A DNA stretch of 24,481 nt from Ruminococcus sp. (lineage in GTDB: Bacteria > Bacillota > Clostridia > Oscillospirales > Ruminococcaceae): positions 1 to 24,481 of the forward strand of contig JAGCWY010000088.1 in assembly GCA_017961625.1 (NCBI GenBank). The letters are read 5' to 3'. A model generated the notes under the pieces. The model made no database searches and had not been told where the DNA came from. It worked only from the letters and a program-made list of their open reading frames with translations. This document shows, piece by piece, positions 6,543 through 14,977 of the stretch (position 1 is the first letter of the stretch; every line of letters begins with the position of its first letter). Made by a program: the position numbers and the translations under genes.

Positions 6543-7077
6543 TTTTTTCGGCAACGTTTTTCACGTTCTTTCTCTTTTTATTTTCCATTTTATTATACAA
6601 CAGATACCGCCCGTTTAGCAATACTATTTGTATATTTTTAATTAATTTAACGATAATTCGGTGATTTCTAACAAATTTAACAGTTGCTTTTTTACACAAA
6701 GGTGCAAAAAACAGCTCCAATGGTCGGACAACAAGTTTAAAAAAAGTCCCTGTAGCGCAGAAAAGCTTCCTTATTGTCCTGACTACCACTCTTCCTACAG
6801 TAACATAGTATACCGCAAAGCCAAGAATATTCCCTACAGCAAAATACAGTCTCAGATCACCCTTTGCAGCCGCAGCAGAGAAGGCCGTCAAGGCCGTCCC
6901 GTAAAGTCCTAAAAAGACTATATCCTCCACGTTTGTAAGTATATTGTTATGCCGAACTATTAGCCTGAAAGCTCGTATAACGTCAAAAGCCGCTCCCACA
7001 GCCGCTCCGCCGAGGCAGGAAAGCCCGAAGAGCCGCACCTCCTCACTAAGGGTAAAATAAGTATCCGGTATGATCAT
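6532..7077 (-). CDS. yabQ: Spore cortex protein YabQ
   Basis: 181 residues. The N-terminal half has several membrane segments and the family-like sequence FGLSCLGGAAVGAAFDVIRAFR near residue 17, followed by VEDIVFLGLYG. The C-terminal half is basic (KKRKNVKN), as in YabQ. In B. subtilis YabQ sits in the membrane of the forespore and mother cell and is needed for cortex formation. Identification rests on length, topology and position: the ATG overlaps the yabP stop by four bases, and divIC follows. The chain is encoded in the mother-cell cluster order known from Bacillus and Clostridia. Confidence 0.85.
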   Translation of the reverse strand: MIIPDTYFTLSEEVRLFGLSCLGGAAVGAAFDVIRAFRLIVRHNNILTNVEDIVFLGLYGTALTAFSAAAAKGDLRLYFAVGNILGFAVYYVTVGRVVVRTIRKLFCATGTFFKLVVRPLELFFAPLCKKATVKFVRNHRIIVKLIKNIQIVLLNGRYLLYNKMENKKRKNVKNVAEKNET

Positions 7078-7352
7078 CTGAACAGCCTTCCTAAAGCGGA
7101 GATAGGTCCCTTTTTGTCCCTGTCGCCGTAAATCAGAGCCCAGACGTCGCCTGTTATCGTCATATCTCCCGTTTCTACACTCATTGCGTCAATATGCAAC
7201 TCACGCCCCTGCACAGTCAGTTCTCCCAACTGAGTATACAGGCTTATCTCCTTTTCGTCGAAGCTGTCAACATCTGTAATGCCCGAAATTGTCAAGCTTT
7301 TGCGGTTCTCAAGTATGATATTATGATTCTGTTTCACGGTCTTGTCCTGCAT
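7074..7352 (-). CDS. yabP: Sporulation protein YabP
   Basis: 92 residues matching YabP/YqfC-family layout: HNIILENRKSLTISGITDVDSFDE, then LGELTVQGRELHIDAMSVETGDMTITGDVWALIYGD. These small proteins are expected to form a beta-rich fold and, in B. subtilis, act in the mother cell during sporulation. The start ATG has a strong GGAGGT ribosome site. It overlaps yabQ by four bases, as expected for coupled translation. Upstream on the minus strand no good sigma-A promoter is seen (a TTGACT has only a poor -10), which would be in keeping with control by a sporulation sigma factor. Confidence 0.88.
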   Translation of the reverse strand: MQDKTVKQNHNIILENRKSLTISGITDVDSFDEKEISLYTQLGELTVQGRELHIDAMSVETGDMTITGDVWALIYGDRDKKGPISALGRLFR

Positions 7353-7462
7353 GGTCTTACCTCCGATATTTGATAATTAAATTCTATTCGAAGAAAAGTC
7401 TCGATATGCAAAAATCTTCTGTGGAACAAAGAGAGTCAATATTTCCCATTTTAGTTCAGACA

Positions 7463-7491
7463 TTGATTTACCTTTAATTTCATGATATAAT
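7463..7491 (+). promoter_or_regulatory. Promoter of the DUF3810 gene
   Basis: TTGATT (7463-7468) and TATAAT (7486-7491) with a 17-base spacer, plus strand. The leader carries a small palindrome (CGTTAA-ATA-TTAACG) before the ribosome site GAGGAGG. Confidence 0.75.
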
Positions 7492-7563
7492 TAGTGTATG
7501 CATTAACTACCGCAGGGCGTTAAATATTAACGAGCACAGATATTTTCCGAGGAGGACAACGGT

Positions 7564-8658
7564 ATGAAAAAGCGTTACAGCATTCCACTGTCAGTCATAG
7601 CGATAATGATAATTCTCAACGTAATTGCACGGCTATGCCGTCCTTTCGCAGATTTTTACGTAACAAAAATCTTCCCGTACATATCGTCGGCTATATCCTT
7701 TGTGACTGGACTGCTACCATTCTCCCTTGGAGAGATGCTGACTGTGACAGCCATAGCACTTGTTATCATAGGCGTGCCGCTTTTGCTGATACTTCTTATA
7801 TTCAGAAGGGGAAAGCGCTTGAAAACAGCTGCTTGCGCAGGCACCCTCACAGTGTGGATACTCTGCTACATAGTCACAACCGAGACCATGAACTGCTTTA
7901 TCATGTATCAGTGTACCCCTCTTGCGGAAAAGTATTTCCCAGACGCTCACGAGCATACCGACGAAGAGATAACCCAGCTTTACGGTATACTTATAGATAA
8001 ATGCAACGAGCTAGCAGTTCAGGTTCCACGCGACGAGAACGATCAGTTCGTACTCACCTGTGATTTTCAGACAGAAGCAAAAACAGCAATGAAACGTGCA
8101 GGGATTATATATTCTCAGCTTAACGGCTACTATCCCAACGCTAAACCGATACAATTCTCATACTTCATGAGTCAGACAGATACCACAGGGATATACCTTC
8201 CCTACACCCTAGAGGCAAACTATAACGACGATATGGTGCGGACAAACCTTCCATCCACGGTCTGCCACGAATTATCCCACCTGAAAGGGATAATACAGGA
8301 GGACGAAGCGAATTTCCTCTCATTTATAGCCACTACTGGAAGCGATAACATAGAGTTTCAGTACTCAGGCTATCTAGACGCCCTTGAATATGTTGATATT
8401 GCAGTATGCAGGAACGATATCGGACCCGCTTTGGAACTGACTGGTAGTATATCTCAGGAGGTGCGAAACGACTGGTTCAGATTTCTCCCCGAGACCTACT
8501 GGGAAGATAATTCCGAAAAGGAGATAATCCCCACAGAAGCTGTCAGTGAGGCTTCAACCACATTTATTGATACTAATATCAAGATGAACGGCAGAGAGGA
8601 GGGAATACGCACCTATTCCCTTATGGTAAATCTGCTGCTTGACTACTATTTCCAGTAA
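7564..8658 (+). CDS. DUF3810 family membrane protein, putative zinc metallopeptidase
   Basis: 364 residues. Three hydrophobic segments occupy residues 8-25, about 37-80 and 88-106, followed by a large extracytoplasmic domain. That domain holds HELSH at 235-239 (TVCHELSHLKG), the HExxH zinc motif, and EDEAN at 246-250, where a Glu could be the third zinc ligand as in gluzincins. This arrangement is typical of DUF3810, whose members are predicted membrane-anchored peptidases without an assigned substrate. Start: ATG after a GAGGAGG site. It is divergent from yabP, with its own promoter and terminator. Confidence 0.85.
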   Translation: MKKRYSIPLSVIAIMIILNVIARLCRPFADFYVTKIFPYISSAISFVTGLLPFSLGEMLTVTAIALVIIGVPLLLILLIFRRGKRLKTAACAGTLTVWILCYIVTTETMNCFIMYQCTPLAEKYFPDAHEHTDEEITQLYGILIDKCNELAVQVPRDENDQFVLTCDFQTEAKTAMKRAGIIYSQLNGYYPNAKPIQFSYFMSQTDTTGIYLPYTLEANYNDDMVRTNLPSTVCHELSHLKGIIQEDEANFLSFIATTGSDNIEFQYSGYLDALEYVDIAVCRNDIGPALELTGSISQEVRNDWFRFLPETYWEDNSEKEIIPTEAVSEASTTFIDTNIKMNGREEGIRTYSLMVNLLLDYYFQ

Positions 8659-8665
8659 AAAAACA

Positions 8666-8708
8666 ACGGACAGCGGTGAGAATATCGTCTCTGCTGTCCG
8701 TTTTCTTA
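8666..8708. terminator. Bidirectional intrinsic terminator between convergent genes
   Basis: The stem ACGGACAGC / GCTGTCCGT is followed by TTTTCTTATT on the plus strand and by a U-rich run (TTGTTTTTTT) on the minus strand. It serves the DUF3810 gene and the operon converging on it. Confidence 0.85.
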
Positions 8709-9305
8709 TTGTATAGCCAAAGTCCCTGCTGTCCCGGCTGAGAGCTCCTCCGTTGAAGCCTGCGTGTCCTGTTCAAGGACTATTTCAGCAGTTTTCAGCT
8801 CTGTGAACCGCATTTTCAGCTTGTTGTTTGGCATCTCGAAGGTGCTGAGGAGACCGTTTTCATCGACTGTAAGTACATAGTCTCCGCCGTCAAGACTTCC
8901 CTTTATGCTCAGCATGCCGTCATTTTCCTCTCCCATAAGCTCAGCCGCAGCCGCATTGTCGTCCACCGCCTTCATAAGATTCAGCATCATAGCCTTTACG
9001 GGTATCGCAGAACGAGGCACAGAAAAGCTCAGCCCCTTGTAGGAGGCAAGGACATTTCCATCACTGAATTCTAGCTTTACTCCACTAAGAGTATTGGGCT
9101 CGGAGAATTCTATCTCCCATACTCCGTCGCCGAATCGCTTTACCTCGCCACCTGCTTCAAGGCGGTCGATAGTAATGCTTACCGCCGACGAAAACGCGCA
9201 ACCGAGACCGTTTCTGCGTGAAGAACTTCCTCCACCGGCAACAGCACAAGCTGTGAAACATACAGCGGCAGCAGCCGCAGTAACGAATGCAAAAATCCTT
9301 TTCAT
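8706..9305 (-). CDS. Small lipoprotein, possibly LolA-like fold
   Basis: 199 residues from ATG at 9305, chosen over the upstream TTG because GGAG lies eight bases before it. The N-terminus is a lipoprotein signal (MKRIFAFVTAAAAAVCFTAC) with lipobox FTAC at Cys20, so it should be anchored outside the cytoplasmic membrane. The rest alternates short beta-like strands (GVWEIEFSEPNTLSGVKLEF, SIKGSLDGGDYVLTVDENG) with a central helix. This is reminiscent of LolA-fold lipoproteins of Firmicutes, which is a weak structural guess. It is the last gene of the DUF6106/glycosyltransferase/nnrDE operon. Confidence 0.7.
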   Translation of the reverse strand: MKRIFAFVTAAAAAVCFTACAVAGGGSSSRRNGLGCAFSSAVSITIDRLEAGGEVKRFGDGVWEIEFSEPNTLSGVKLEFSDGNVLASYKGLSFSVPRSAIPVKAMMLNLMKAVDDNAAAAELMGEENDGMLSIKGSLDGGDYVLTVDENGLLSTFEMPNNKLKMRFTELKTAEIVLEQDTQASTEELSAGTAGTLAIQ

Positions 9306-9359
9306 AATACCAGCTCCAATCAAAGTATCGAAAATTCATTTTCACATCCGACCGGTTCG

Positions 9360-11066
9360 TCAAACGGTCAAATTATTCTTCTTTTCTCTTAGTATCCCGA
9401 ACGCCTCTGGCAGGCTGTTTATGATATCCCTAGGTAGCATAGCTTCCATACCCAGCCTCTTTGCAGCCGTATCGCCTGCAAGTCCGTGCATATACACTCC
9501 TGCGCAGGCTCCATCGAATATACCGCAGCCCTGTGCGACAGCAGCTCCTATCATTCCGGCAAGGACGTCGCCGCTTCCTCCGACGCTCATTCCTGCGTTT
9601 CCGGTATGGTTAGCAGCGGTGGAATGGCTGTCAGCCACTACCGTGCCTGCTCCCTTGAGCACAACGGTTATACCGTATTGCTCGGCGAACTTTTCTGCCG
9701 CAATGAGCCTATTCTCGGCTATCATATCGGTGCCACAGTTCAGCAGACGCGCCATTTCCCCTGCATGGGGAGTTATGATGATATCTGTCTGCTTCTTCAT
9801 TAGAATATTTATGTCCTTTGCAATGCAGTTTATTCCATCTGCGTCAATAATTACAGGACACTTTGCATTCTGGGTTATATACTTCATAAGCTCTATGGTG
9901 TCCGTAGTAACTCCCATGCCGCAACCAACAACTACAGCGTCGGCTTTTTCCAGTGCCTCTGCAAGAAGCTCGCAGCTGCTGTCATAGAGCATGAAGCCGC
10001 GGTCGTCACAGTCCAGCTCAATAAATGTAGCCTCAGGAGCCAGCACTGATACCGTGTCTATGCACTTCTCAACGGAGGCTAATCTGACGAGCCCTGCTCC
10101 ACTGCGCAGGGCTCCGAGAGTCGCAAATGCAGCTGCTCCGCGCATAGGCGAGCTTCCGGCTACAACAAGAACGGTTCCAAAGCAGCCCTTATGAGCGTCT
10201 CTTTCACGCTTGGGAGGATAAGCGGCAAGGAAATTCCTCTCGATACGGATGTATTTCCTTTCGCCGTCGATTATATCCAATGCGCTCTTGGGTATACCTA
10301 TATCCGCGATAGTTACCTTTCCGCAGTACTTTTTCAGTGGGAACTGTGACATTCCAGACTTTATGAAGCCAAATGTTATAGTCTCGTCCGCCTTGAATAT
10401 TCCTATGGAAACTGTACCAGTCGCGCTGTTTCCACCGCTGGGAACATCTACCGCAATACGATATGCACCAGAGCCGATACCAAATATGCCGATGATGTCC
10501 TTGTCGAGCTGTCCGTGGAATCCGGTCCCGAACACGCCGTCAACAAGCACCTGCGCACCTATGATAGCACCTTTGATAAGTCCCATTCTGCGCTTCTCAG
10601 AAAAAAGGATATCATCAAGGGGATTCCTCTCGTTCCTTTCTCCGGACTTTTCATCGTTTCTGGGCTGTATGGTCATATAATCCAGCTCTGCCGCCTCTAT
10701 AGCAGCTTCAACATTTCCGCTTCTGAAGCCCTCTATAAAACTCATGCGTTCTCTAGGCAGCTTGCTAAGCATCTCCTGGGCAAGTACGGTACGTGGAAGT
10801 CCGCCTATATGCACAACGGTTATCCGGTAGCCCTTATAAACAAGTATATCGGCAGCGGCAAAACAGTCTCCACCGTTATTGCCGGTACCGGCAAGGAATA
10901 CCACCGAACACTCCTCTGGCGGAAGCTTTGCTTCATTTCGGCAATAGCCGTCGATAAGCTCCGCCAGTTTTCTTCCTGCATTTTCCATGAGCTGTCTCTT
11001 GGTAACTCCTATCTTTTCAGAGCGCTCCTCTATCCTGCTCATCTGCTTTGGTGTAACAATCTGCAT
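9360..11066 (-). CDS. nnr: Bifunctional NAD(P)H-hydrate epimerase / ADP-dependent dehydratase
   Basis: 568 residues. It repairs NADHX and NADPHX, the hydrated forms of damaged cofactors. The N-terminal epimerase (YjeF_N) covers about 1-270 and shows AGTGNNGGD (59-67), VDGVFGTGFHG (175-185) and AVDVPSG (205-211). The C-terminal ribokinase-like dehydratase starts near 280, with GTVLVVAGSSPMRGAA, ITPHAGEMARL and NAGMSVGGSGDVLAGM. A charged insert (about 126-165, PRNDEKSGERNERNP) lengthens the epimerase half beyond the usual size. The start ATG has GGAGGTC upstream. The gene follows the glycosyltransferase by 36 bases in the same operon. Confidence 0.95.
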   Translation of the reverse strand: MQIVTPKQMSRIEERSEKIGVTKRQLMENAGRKLAELIDGYCRNEAKLPPEECSVVFLAGTGNNGGDCFAAADILVYKGYRITVVHIGGLPRTVLAQEMLSKLPRERMSFIEGFRSGNVEAAIEAAELDYMTIQPRNDEKSGERNERNPLDDILFSEKRRMGLIKGAIIGAQVLVDGVFGTGFHGQLDKDIIGIFGIGSGAYRIAVDVPSGGNSATGTVSIGIFKADETITFGFIKSGMSQFPLKKYCGKVTIADIGIPKSALDIIDGERKYIRIERNFLAAYPPKRERDAHKGCFGTVLVVAGSSPMRGAAAFATLGALRSGAGLVRLASVEKCIDTVSVLAPEATFIELDCDDRGFMLYDSSCELLAEALEKADAVVVGCGMGVTTDTIELMKYITQNAKCPVIIDADGINCIAKDINILMKKQTDIIITPHAGEMARLLNCGTDMIAENRLIAAEKFAEQYGITVVLKGAGTVVADSHSTAANHTGNAGMSVGGSGDVLAGMIGAAVAQGCGIFDGACAGVYMHGLAGDTAAKRLGMEAMLPRDIINSLPEAFGILREKKNNLTV

Positions 11067-11102
11067 ATATATGACCTCCCTTGTATTAATATCAGTTCCA
11101 GG

Positions 11103-12827
11103 TTAATAATGATTTTCTGCCTGATCGTCTATCCATTTGAACTGCGGATATTCGTCCAGAAGATCCTCACGTATATATAACCTCTCATACCCCGGTGATG
11201 AATCAAGCTTATAGAACAAACTGTATTTAACGACCTGTATCGGAAGATATCTTACTCCCTCGAGTTCTTCCTCACTATATACCTCGTCAAGCGGACAATA
11301 GCCAATTATAAAGTCAGGCAGTCCCTTTTTGTGCCATTCTGCAAACACTATATCCGAATCTTCTTTGTACTTATAGTGCATATATAGATCATCGGGACAG
11401 TCCACGTTGAAGTTCATAAAGATGTTTTTTTCAAAATACGGCTGAAGAATAGCCGCTATACCGATGAGATATGTCCGGTTTTCTAGGATTACATCATGTG
11501 GAGAAGGCATTTCCATAAAACTGAATATATATTTATCTAAAATCTCCTCAGGATTTTTTTCAGAATTATCATACAATACAGTCCACTTGATAAAGATCTT
11601 TTTATCTTCAAGATGGTTTTCCTTTATCGTGTCAGCCAAAGGCTTAGGACTGCAGTTCCCTTTTATGTCACCGACTGAAGCTCCGACACTATAGGCTATC
11701 GGAGCGATACATATCACCCCTGCTGTTCCATAAACCAGCTTCCTTATAAGCGGTGTTTTCACTTTCATATTCATTTTCTTCATGATGTCGGGAATTACGA
11801 TGCCGCCTTCCTGATCCGCCATTATCCAGAAAACAAAAACATGTACTAAACCGCCTATACCGAGATGATGTGAAGACGAATACTTGAACGACATGAAGCC
11901 GCACATAAGGGTGTAAGGCAGGAAGAACACAAAAAATTTCCTGTTTTTTAAAGTTATCGCCGATATGCCGAACCACATAACAGCTCCGCATACTGCTTCA
12001 AATACTATCAGAACAGGCATATCCTTGAAACCATTTACACCGACTATCACACCGCTCCAGCTTTCAAAAGGCATTACTAAAAAATCACACCATGACCTTA
12101 GTGAAAGAAGTCTTTCCTTTAACGATAAACCACTGTCAACACCGCCGTAATAGCAGTCATTAGCAGGTATTATCATCAGAATAAGTGTTACTGCAACGGC
12201 CAGAATGAAGCAAAGTGGATAGAAGCGCTTATCCTTCCAGAAATAGCACAACTTTTTACTGCGCAGTAATTCGGCAATTATCTCACATGTCCATACTATG
12301 CATAATCCGCCTGATATCATGATACCGAAAGCAGTGGTAAGGCAAAGGAACACAAGTGCTAAAATATATCTCCAGGGATGAACATTACGTTCACGAAATG
12401 TTATAGCCGCAAGAAATACTGCAAACATCGTCATCGAATAGGGCCGGCAGTAAACTCCGTAATGATAAAAGAAAAAGTACGTAAATGGCAGCAGATACCT
12501 TACAGGCTTAGGGAAAGGCGATCTGAATATCAGCAGCGCCATGGCAGCAGTACAGAATACAAGGTTCACCGACTTAAGTGACAGCTCAAAGGGCGCGCCG
12601 TTTTTGGCAAACACAGACAGAATAAGATGCCAGAGCGGAGGATGTCCCTCGTAGTGAGGGATATACGTAAAAATTTCCTTGTATGAGGCACATCTCGCTA
12701 TCAGCCATGCCTGAGTCTCATCGAACCACGGCTCATGAAAAAAATCAATAAATGCAATTAACGCAGCATATAGCAAAAGGACTGAAAGACCTATTCCGTT
12801 TCTCTTCTTGTCTTTGCTTACGTCCAT
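11103..12827 (-). CDS. Membrane glycosyltransferase of GT-C type
   Basis: 574 residues from ATG at 12827, preferred over a GTG at 12845 because GGAGAACGGT precedes it. The first membrane segment is followed by EPWFDETQAWLIAR, an extracytoplasmic Asp-Glu motif of GT-C enzymes, and then HYEGHPPLWHLIL. This pattern is seen in lipid-linked-sugar-dependent transferases such as the mannosyl and arabinosyl families. About nine to eleven hydrophobic segments extend to about residue 400. The last 180 residues form a soluble outer domain. It probably transfers a sugar from a polyprenyl phosphate to a surface polymer or protein; donor and acceptor are unknown. It is co-transcribed with the DUF6106-like gene. 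Confidence 0.75.
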   Translation of the reverse strand: MDVSKDKKRNGIGLSVLLLYAALIAFIDFFHEPWFDETQAWLIARCASYKEIFTYIPHYEGHPPLWHLILSVFAKNGAPFELSLKSVNLVFCTAAMALLIFRSPFPKPVRYLLPFTYFFFYHYGVYCRPYSMTMFAVFLAAITFRERNVHPWRYILALVFLCLTTAFGIMISGGLCIVWTCEIIAELLRSKKLCYFWKDKRFYPLCFILAVAVTLILMIIPANDCYYGGVDSGLSLKERLLSLRSWCDFLVMPFESWSGVIVGVNGFKDMPVLIVFEAVCGAVMWFGISAITLKNRKFFVFFLPYTLMCGFMSFKYSSSHHLGIGGLVHVFVFWIMADQEGGIVIPDIMKKMNMKVKTPLIRKLVYGTAGVICIAPIAYSVGASVGDIKGNCSPKPLADTIKENHLEDKKIFIKWTVLYDNSEKNPEEILDKYIFSFMEMPSPHDVILENRTYLIGIAAILQPYFEKNIFMNFNVDCPDDLYMHYKYKEDSDIVFAEWHKKGLPDFIIGYCPLDEVYSEEELEGVRYLPIQVVKYSLFYKLDSSPGYERLYIREDLLDEYPQFKWIDDQAENHY

Positions 12828-12841
12828 ACCGTTCTCCAAGC

Positions 12842-13363
12842 TCACTGCTTTGCTCTTAGCTTGGCTGGCAGGAACTTCATAATATTTTCAAGCATTTTTT
12901 CGTCAGGGACGAATATCAGACGGGCATGTCCAACCGACTCGTCGGTAAAATCCGCGTAATACTCATGGGAGGCTATATTGTCTGTAGCCATAATGACCGT
13001 CATATCATCTGTCTCCTCCATGCCATCGTTGTATTTTCCGAAATCGGTAAGCTGCCTGATATTGGTGGACAGCATTTCCCTGCGCTTTTTCTTGGCGATT
13101 ATCTTATCAACGTCCAGCTCTCCGTTAGTAAACGTATACTCATACTCAACGTAGGTGCCCTGCACGAAATAATAAGTACCGTAGCCCGCCGCAGCTGCAA
13201 GCAGCAAGCCGAGCATTGACAGTAGCGGCTGTCTGAGCTGTAACATTGAAAGTAAAGCAAGGGCAACAGTGAAGAGTATGCCAACTATCAGCATGACAGT
13301 CCTTCTCATTTTGTCAGACGATGTTTCGTTCTTTTTTACAAGCTGTTCAGCAAAATTATCCAT
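12842..13363 (-). CDS. DUF6106-like membrane protein
   Basis: 173 residues. A short charged N-terminus is followed by two hydrophobic segments (about residues 22-40 and 46-68). A soluble domain follows with YVEYEYTFTNGELDVDKI and KKKRREMLSTNIRQL. This arrangement, two membrane segments plus a 'YEYTFTNGELDVDKI' domain, is what I associate with the uncharacterised family DUF6106 of Clostridia; the name is from memory. The domain may be PH-like. It is the first gene of the operon. The start is ATG with GGAG eight bases upstream. Confidence 0.7.
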   Translation of the reverse strand: MDNFAEQLVKKNETSSDKMRRTVMLIVGILFTVALALLSMLQLRQPLLSMLGLLLAAAAGYGTYYFVQGTYVEYEYTFTNGELDVDKIIAKKKRREMLSTNIRQLTDFGKYNDGMEETDDMTVIMATDNIASHEYYADFTDESVGHARLIFVPDEKMLENIMKFLPAKLRAKQ

Positions 13364-13402
13364 TATTTATTCTCCGTTTCTGTTTTTTGGTCATGCAATT
13401 AT

Positions 13403-13431
13403 ATAATATCACATTTTCCGTCAGATTGCAA
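13403..13431 (-). promoter_or_regulatory. Promoter of the DUF6106/GT-C/nnr/lipoprotein operon
   Basis: TTGCAA (13426-13431) and TATTAT (13403-13408) with a 17-base spacer on the minus strand; a second TATAAT overlaps by a few bases. Confidence 0.6.
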
Positions 13432-13512
13432 CAAATCCCTTCAAAATTTTCAATTGCTTCATCTTTTTTTCACAACTGTTACCGAACCGGAGAAAAAATT
13501 TCAGAAAAGCCC

Positions 13513-13541
13513 TTGATTTTTTCGGTAACGGCGTATATAAT
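13513..13541 (+). promoter_or_regulatory. Promoter of the pheS T-box leader
   Basis: TTGATT (13513-13518) and TATAAT (13536-13541) spaced by 17 bases, plus strand. Transcription should start near 13548, at the base of the T-box stem I. Confidence 0.8.
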
Positions 13542-13547
13542 AGGTTT

Positions 13548-13795
13548 ATAACCCGATGACTGAGAGAGTAAGTATGTATGAGTTTCCGCAGAGAGGGGCG
13601 AATAGGTGAAAGTGCCCTGTTACGATGCATTCCGAAGTTCACTCACGAGGGGTGGAGCGGAAGCGGCGCGGTAAAGTGCTGTTGTAGGCTACCGACGTAG
13701 GTCTGCGTTAAAGACAAGAGAGTGTCGGCTCTCCTGACAATGGGTGGTATAAAAGCAAGGTTTAAGTCTTGTCCTGTTGGACAGGGCTTTTTTTA
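13548..13795 (+). promoter_or_regulatory. T-box leader, phenylalanine-specific
   Basis: A T-box riboswitch that senses uncharged tRNA-Phe. Stem I carries an AGTA motif, the distal loop region AGGTGAAAG, and a specifier loop GAA-G-TTC-A with the Phe codon TTC at 13638-13640. The T-box sequence ATGGGTGGTAT lies at 13740-13750. Its UGGU (13745-13748) would pair with ACCA, which fits discriminator A73 of tRNA-Phe. The bases after UGGU are AUAAAAGC instead of the common ACCGCG, so the antiterminator is divergent. The competing terminator is the stem AGTCTTGTCC / GGACAGGGCT (13765-13788) with seven U. Confidence 0.93.
13765..13795 (+). terminator. Regulated terminator of the Phe T-box
   Basis: A ten-pair stem (with G-U pairs), UGUU loop and a run of seven U; it would be disrupted when uncharged tRNA-Phe binds. 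Confidence 0.9.
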
Positions 13796-13935
13796 ATTCA
13801 TAATTCGTAATGCGTAATTATATGTGTCCGCTCACGCGGACGGATCATTATTTGTTCCGGCACCTTTAATCTATCGCCGTTAGGCGAAACCTTAATTACG
13901 AATTACGAATTAAGCATTACGCATTAATTCTTAAT
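13795..13935. repeat. MITE-like palindromic repeat between the T-box and pheS
   Basis: About 140 bases with terminal inverted repeats made of TAATTCGTAATTCG-type words (left 13795-13821, right 13892-13935). Two small internal hairpins are present (GTCCGC-TCAC-GCGGAC and CGCC-GTTA-GGCG). It looks like a small non-coding repeat inserted in the pheS leader between the T-box terminator and the ribosome site. The pheS Shine-Dalgarno starts at its right edge. Confidence 0.7.
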
Positions 13936-13946
13936 GAGGTGAAAAA

Positions 13947-14975
13947 ATGAAAGAACAGCTTGAAAAAATCGAAGCGTTGGCAAAGCAGGAGCTAGCTTCC
14001 TGCACCGAGATCAAGGCGCTGGACGACCTGAGGATAAAATTCCTCGGAAAAAAGGGTGAGCTCACAGCCATACTCAAACAAATGGGACAGCTCTCAGCAG
14101 AAGAAAGACCAGTAATCGGTCAGCTTGCAAACAAGGTAAGAGCTGATATCGAAGAGGCTCTGGGCAGCAAGCTTGCTTCACTCAAGGCAAACGCACAGGC
14201 TGCAAAGCTTGCAGAGGAAAAGATCGACATTACTCTCCCCGGCAAACATTCTCCATTCGGCAAGCTCCATCCGCTCACAAGAGTTGAGAACGAGATTAGG
14301 GAGATATTCATCGGAATGGGCTTCAATATCGCCGACGGTCCCGAGATTGACGACGATTACCACGTATTCGAGGCTCTCAACCTCCCCCCTGATCACCCTG
14401 CAAGAGATACTCAGGATACATTCTATATCGAGGGTACTGACGAGTCCGTGCTTCTCCGTACACAGACCTCCTCTGTACAGGTACACGTTATGGAGAATCA
14501 GAAGCCCCCTATCCGTATCATCTCTCCCGGAAGAGTTTTCCGTTCTGATGCCGTTGACGCTACACACTCTCCCCTTTTCCACCAGATAGAGGGACTTGTA
14601 GTGGACAAGGGCATAACCATGAGCGACCTTAAGGGCACTCTTGAAATGCTCATGAAGAAGCTTTACGGCAACGACTGCAAACTCCGCTTCCGTCCTCACC
14701 ACTTCCCCTTCACCGAGCCCAGCTGTGAGGTAGATATCAGCTGCTTCAACTGTGGCGGTAAGGGCTGCTCAATGTGCAAGGACGAGGGCTATATCGAGCT
14801 TCTCGGCGCAGGCATGGTTCACCCAAAGGTGCTGGAGAACTGCGGTATCGACAGCAATGAGTATTCCGGCTTTGCATTCGGTCTCGGACTTGAGCGTATG
14901 GTAATGGGACGCTATGATATCAACGACCTCCGCCTGCTCTACGAGAATGATGTAAGATTTTTGGAGCAGTTCTGA
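13947..14975 (+). CDS. pheS: Phenylalanine--tRNA ligase alpha subunit
   Basis: 342 residues, the usual bacterial length. The N-terminal coiled coil covers about 1-90. The class II catalytic domain shows HSPLFHQIEG (207-216), motif 2 near RPHHFPFTEPSCEVD (249-263) and motif 3 GFAFGLGLERMVMG (308-321). Four cysteines (266, 269, 274, 277; CFNCGGKGCSMC) form a possible zinc site found in many Firmicute PheS. It forms an alpha2-beta2 enzyme with PheT. Start: ATG after GAGGTG. The leader is the Phe T-box, so the gene is induced when tRNA-Phe is uncharged. Confidence 0.97.
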   Translation: MKEQLEKIEALAKQELASCTEIKALDDLRIKFLGKKGELTAILKQMGQLSAEERPVIGQLANKVRADIEEALGSKLASLKANAQAAKLAEEKIDITLPGKHSPFGKLHPLTRVENEIREIFIGMGFNIADGPEIDDDYHVFEALNLPPDHPARDTQDTFYIEGTDESVLLRTQTSSVQVHVMENQKPPIRIISPGRVFRSDAVDATHSPLFHQIEGLVVDKGITMSDLKGTLEMLMKKLYGNDCKLRFRPHHFPFTEPSCEVDISCFNCGGKGCSMCKDEGYIELLGAGMVHPKVLENCGIDSNEYSGFAFGLGLERMVMGRYDINDLRLLYENDVRFLEQF

Positions 14976-14977
14976 AC

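Noticed and set aside
9094..9987. 297-residue Ser/Pro/Ala-rich open frame on the plus strand
   Set aside because: It is antisense to the lipoprotein and the C-terminal half of the Nnr gene and crosses their boundary.
13795..13935. Part of the T-box leader
   Set aside because: It lies after the T-box terminator, has its own inverted ends and resembles common intergenic repeats rather than T-box elements.
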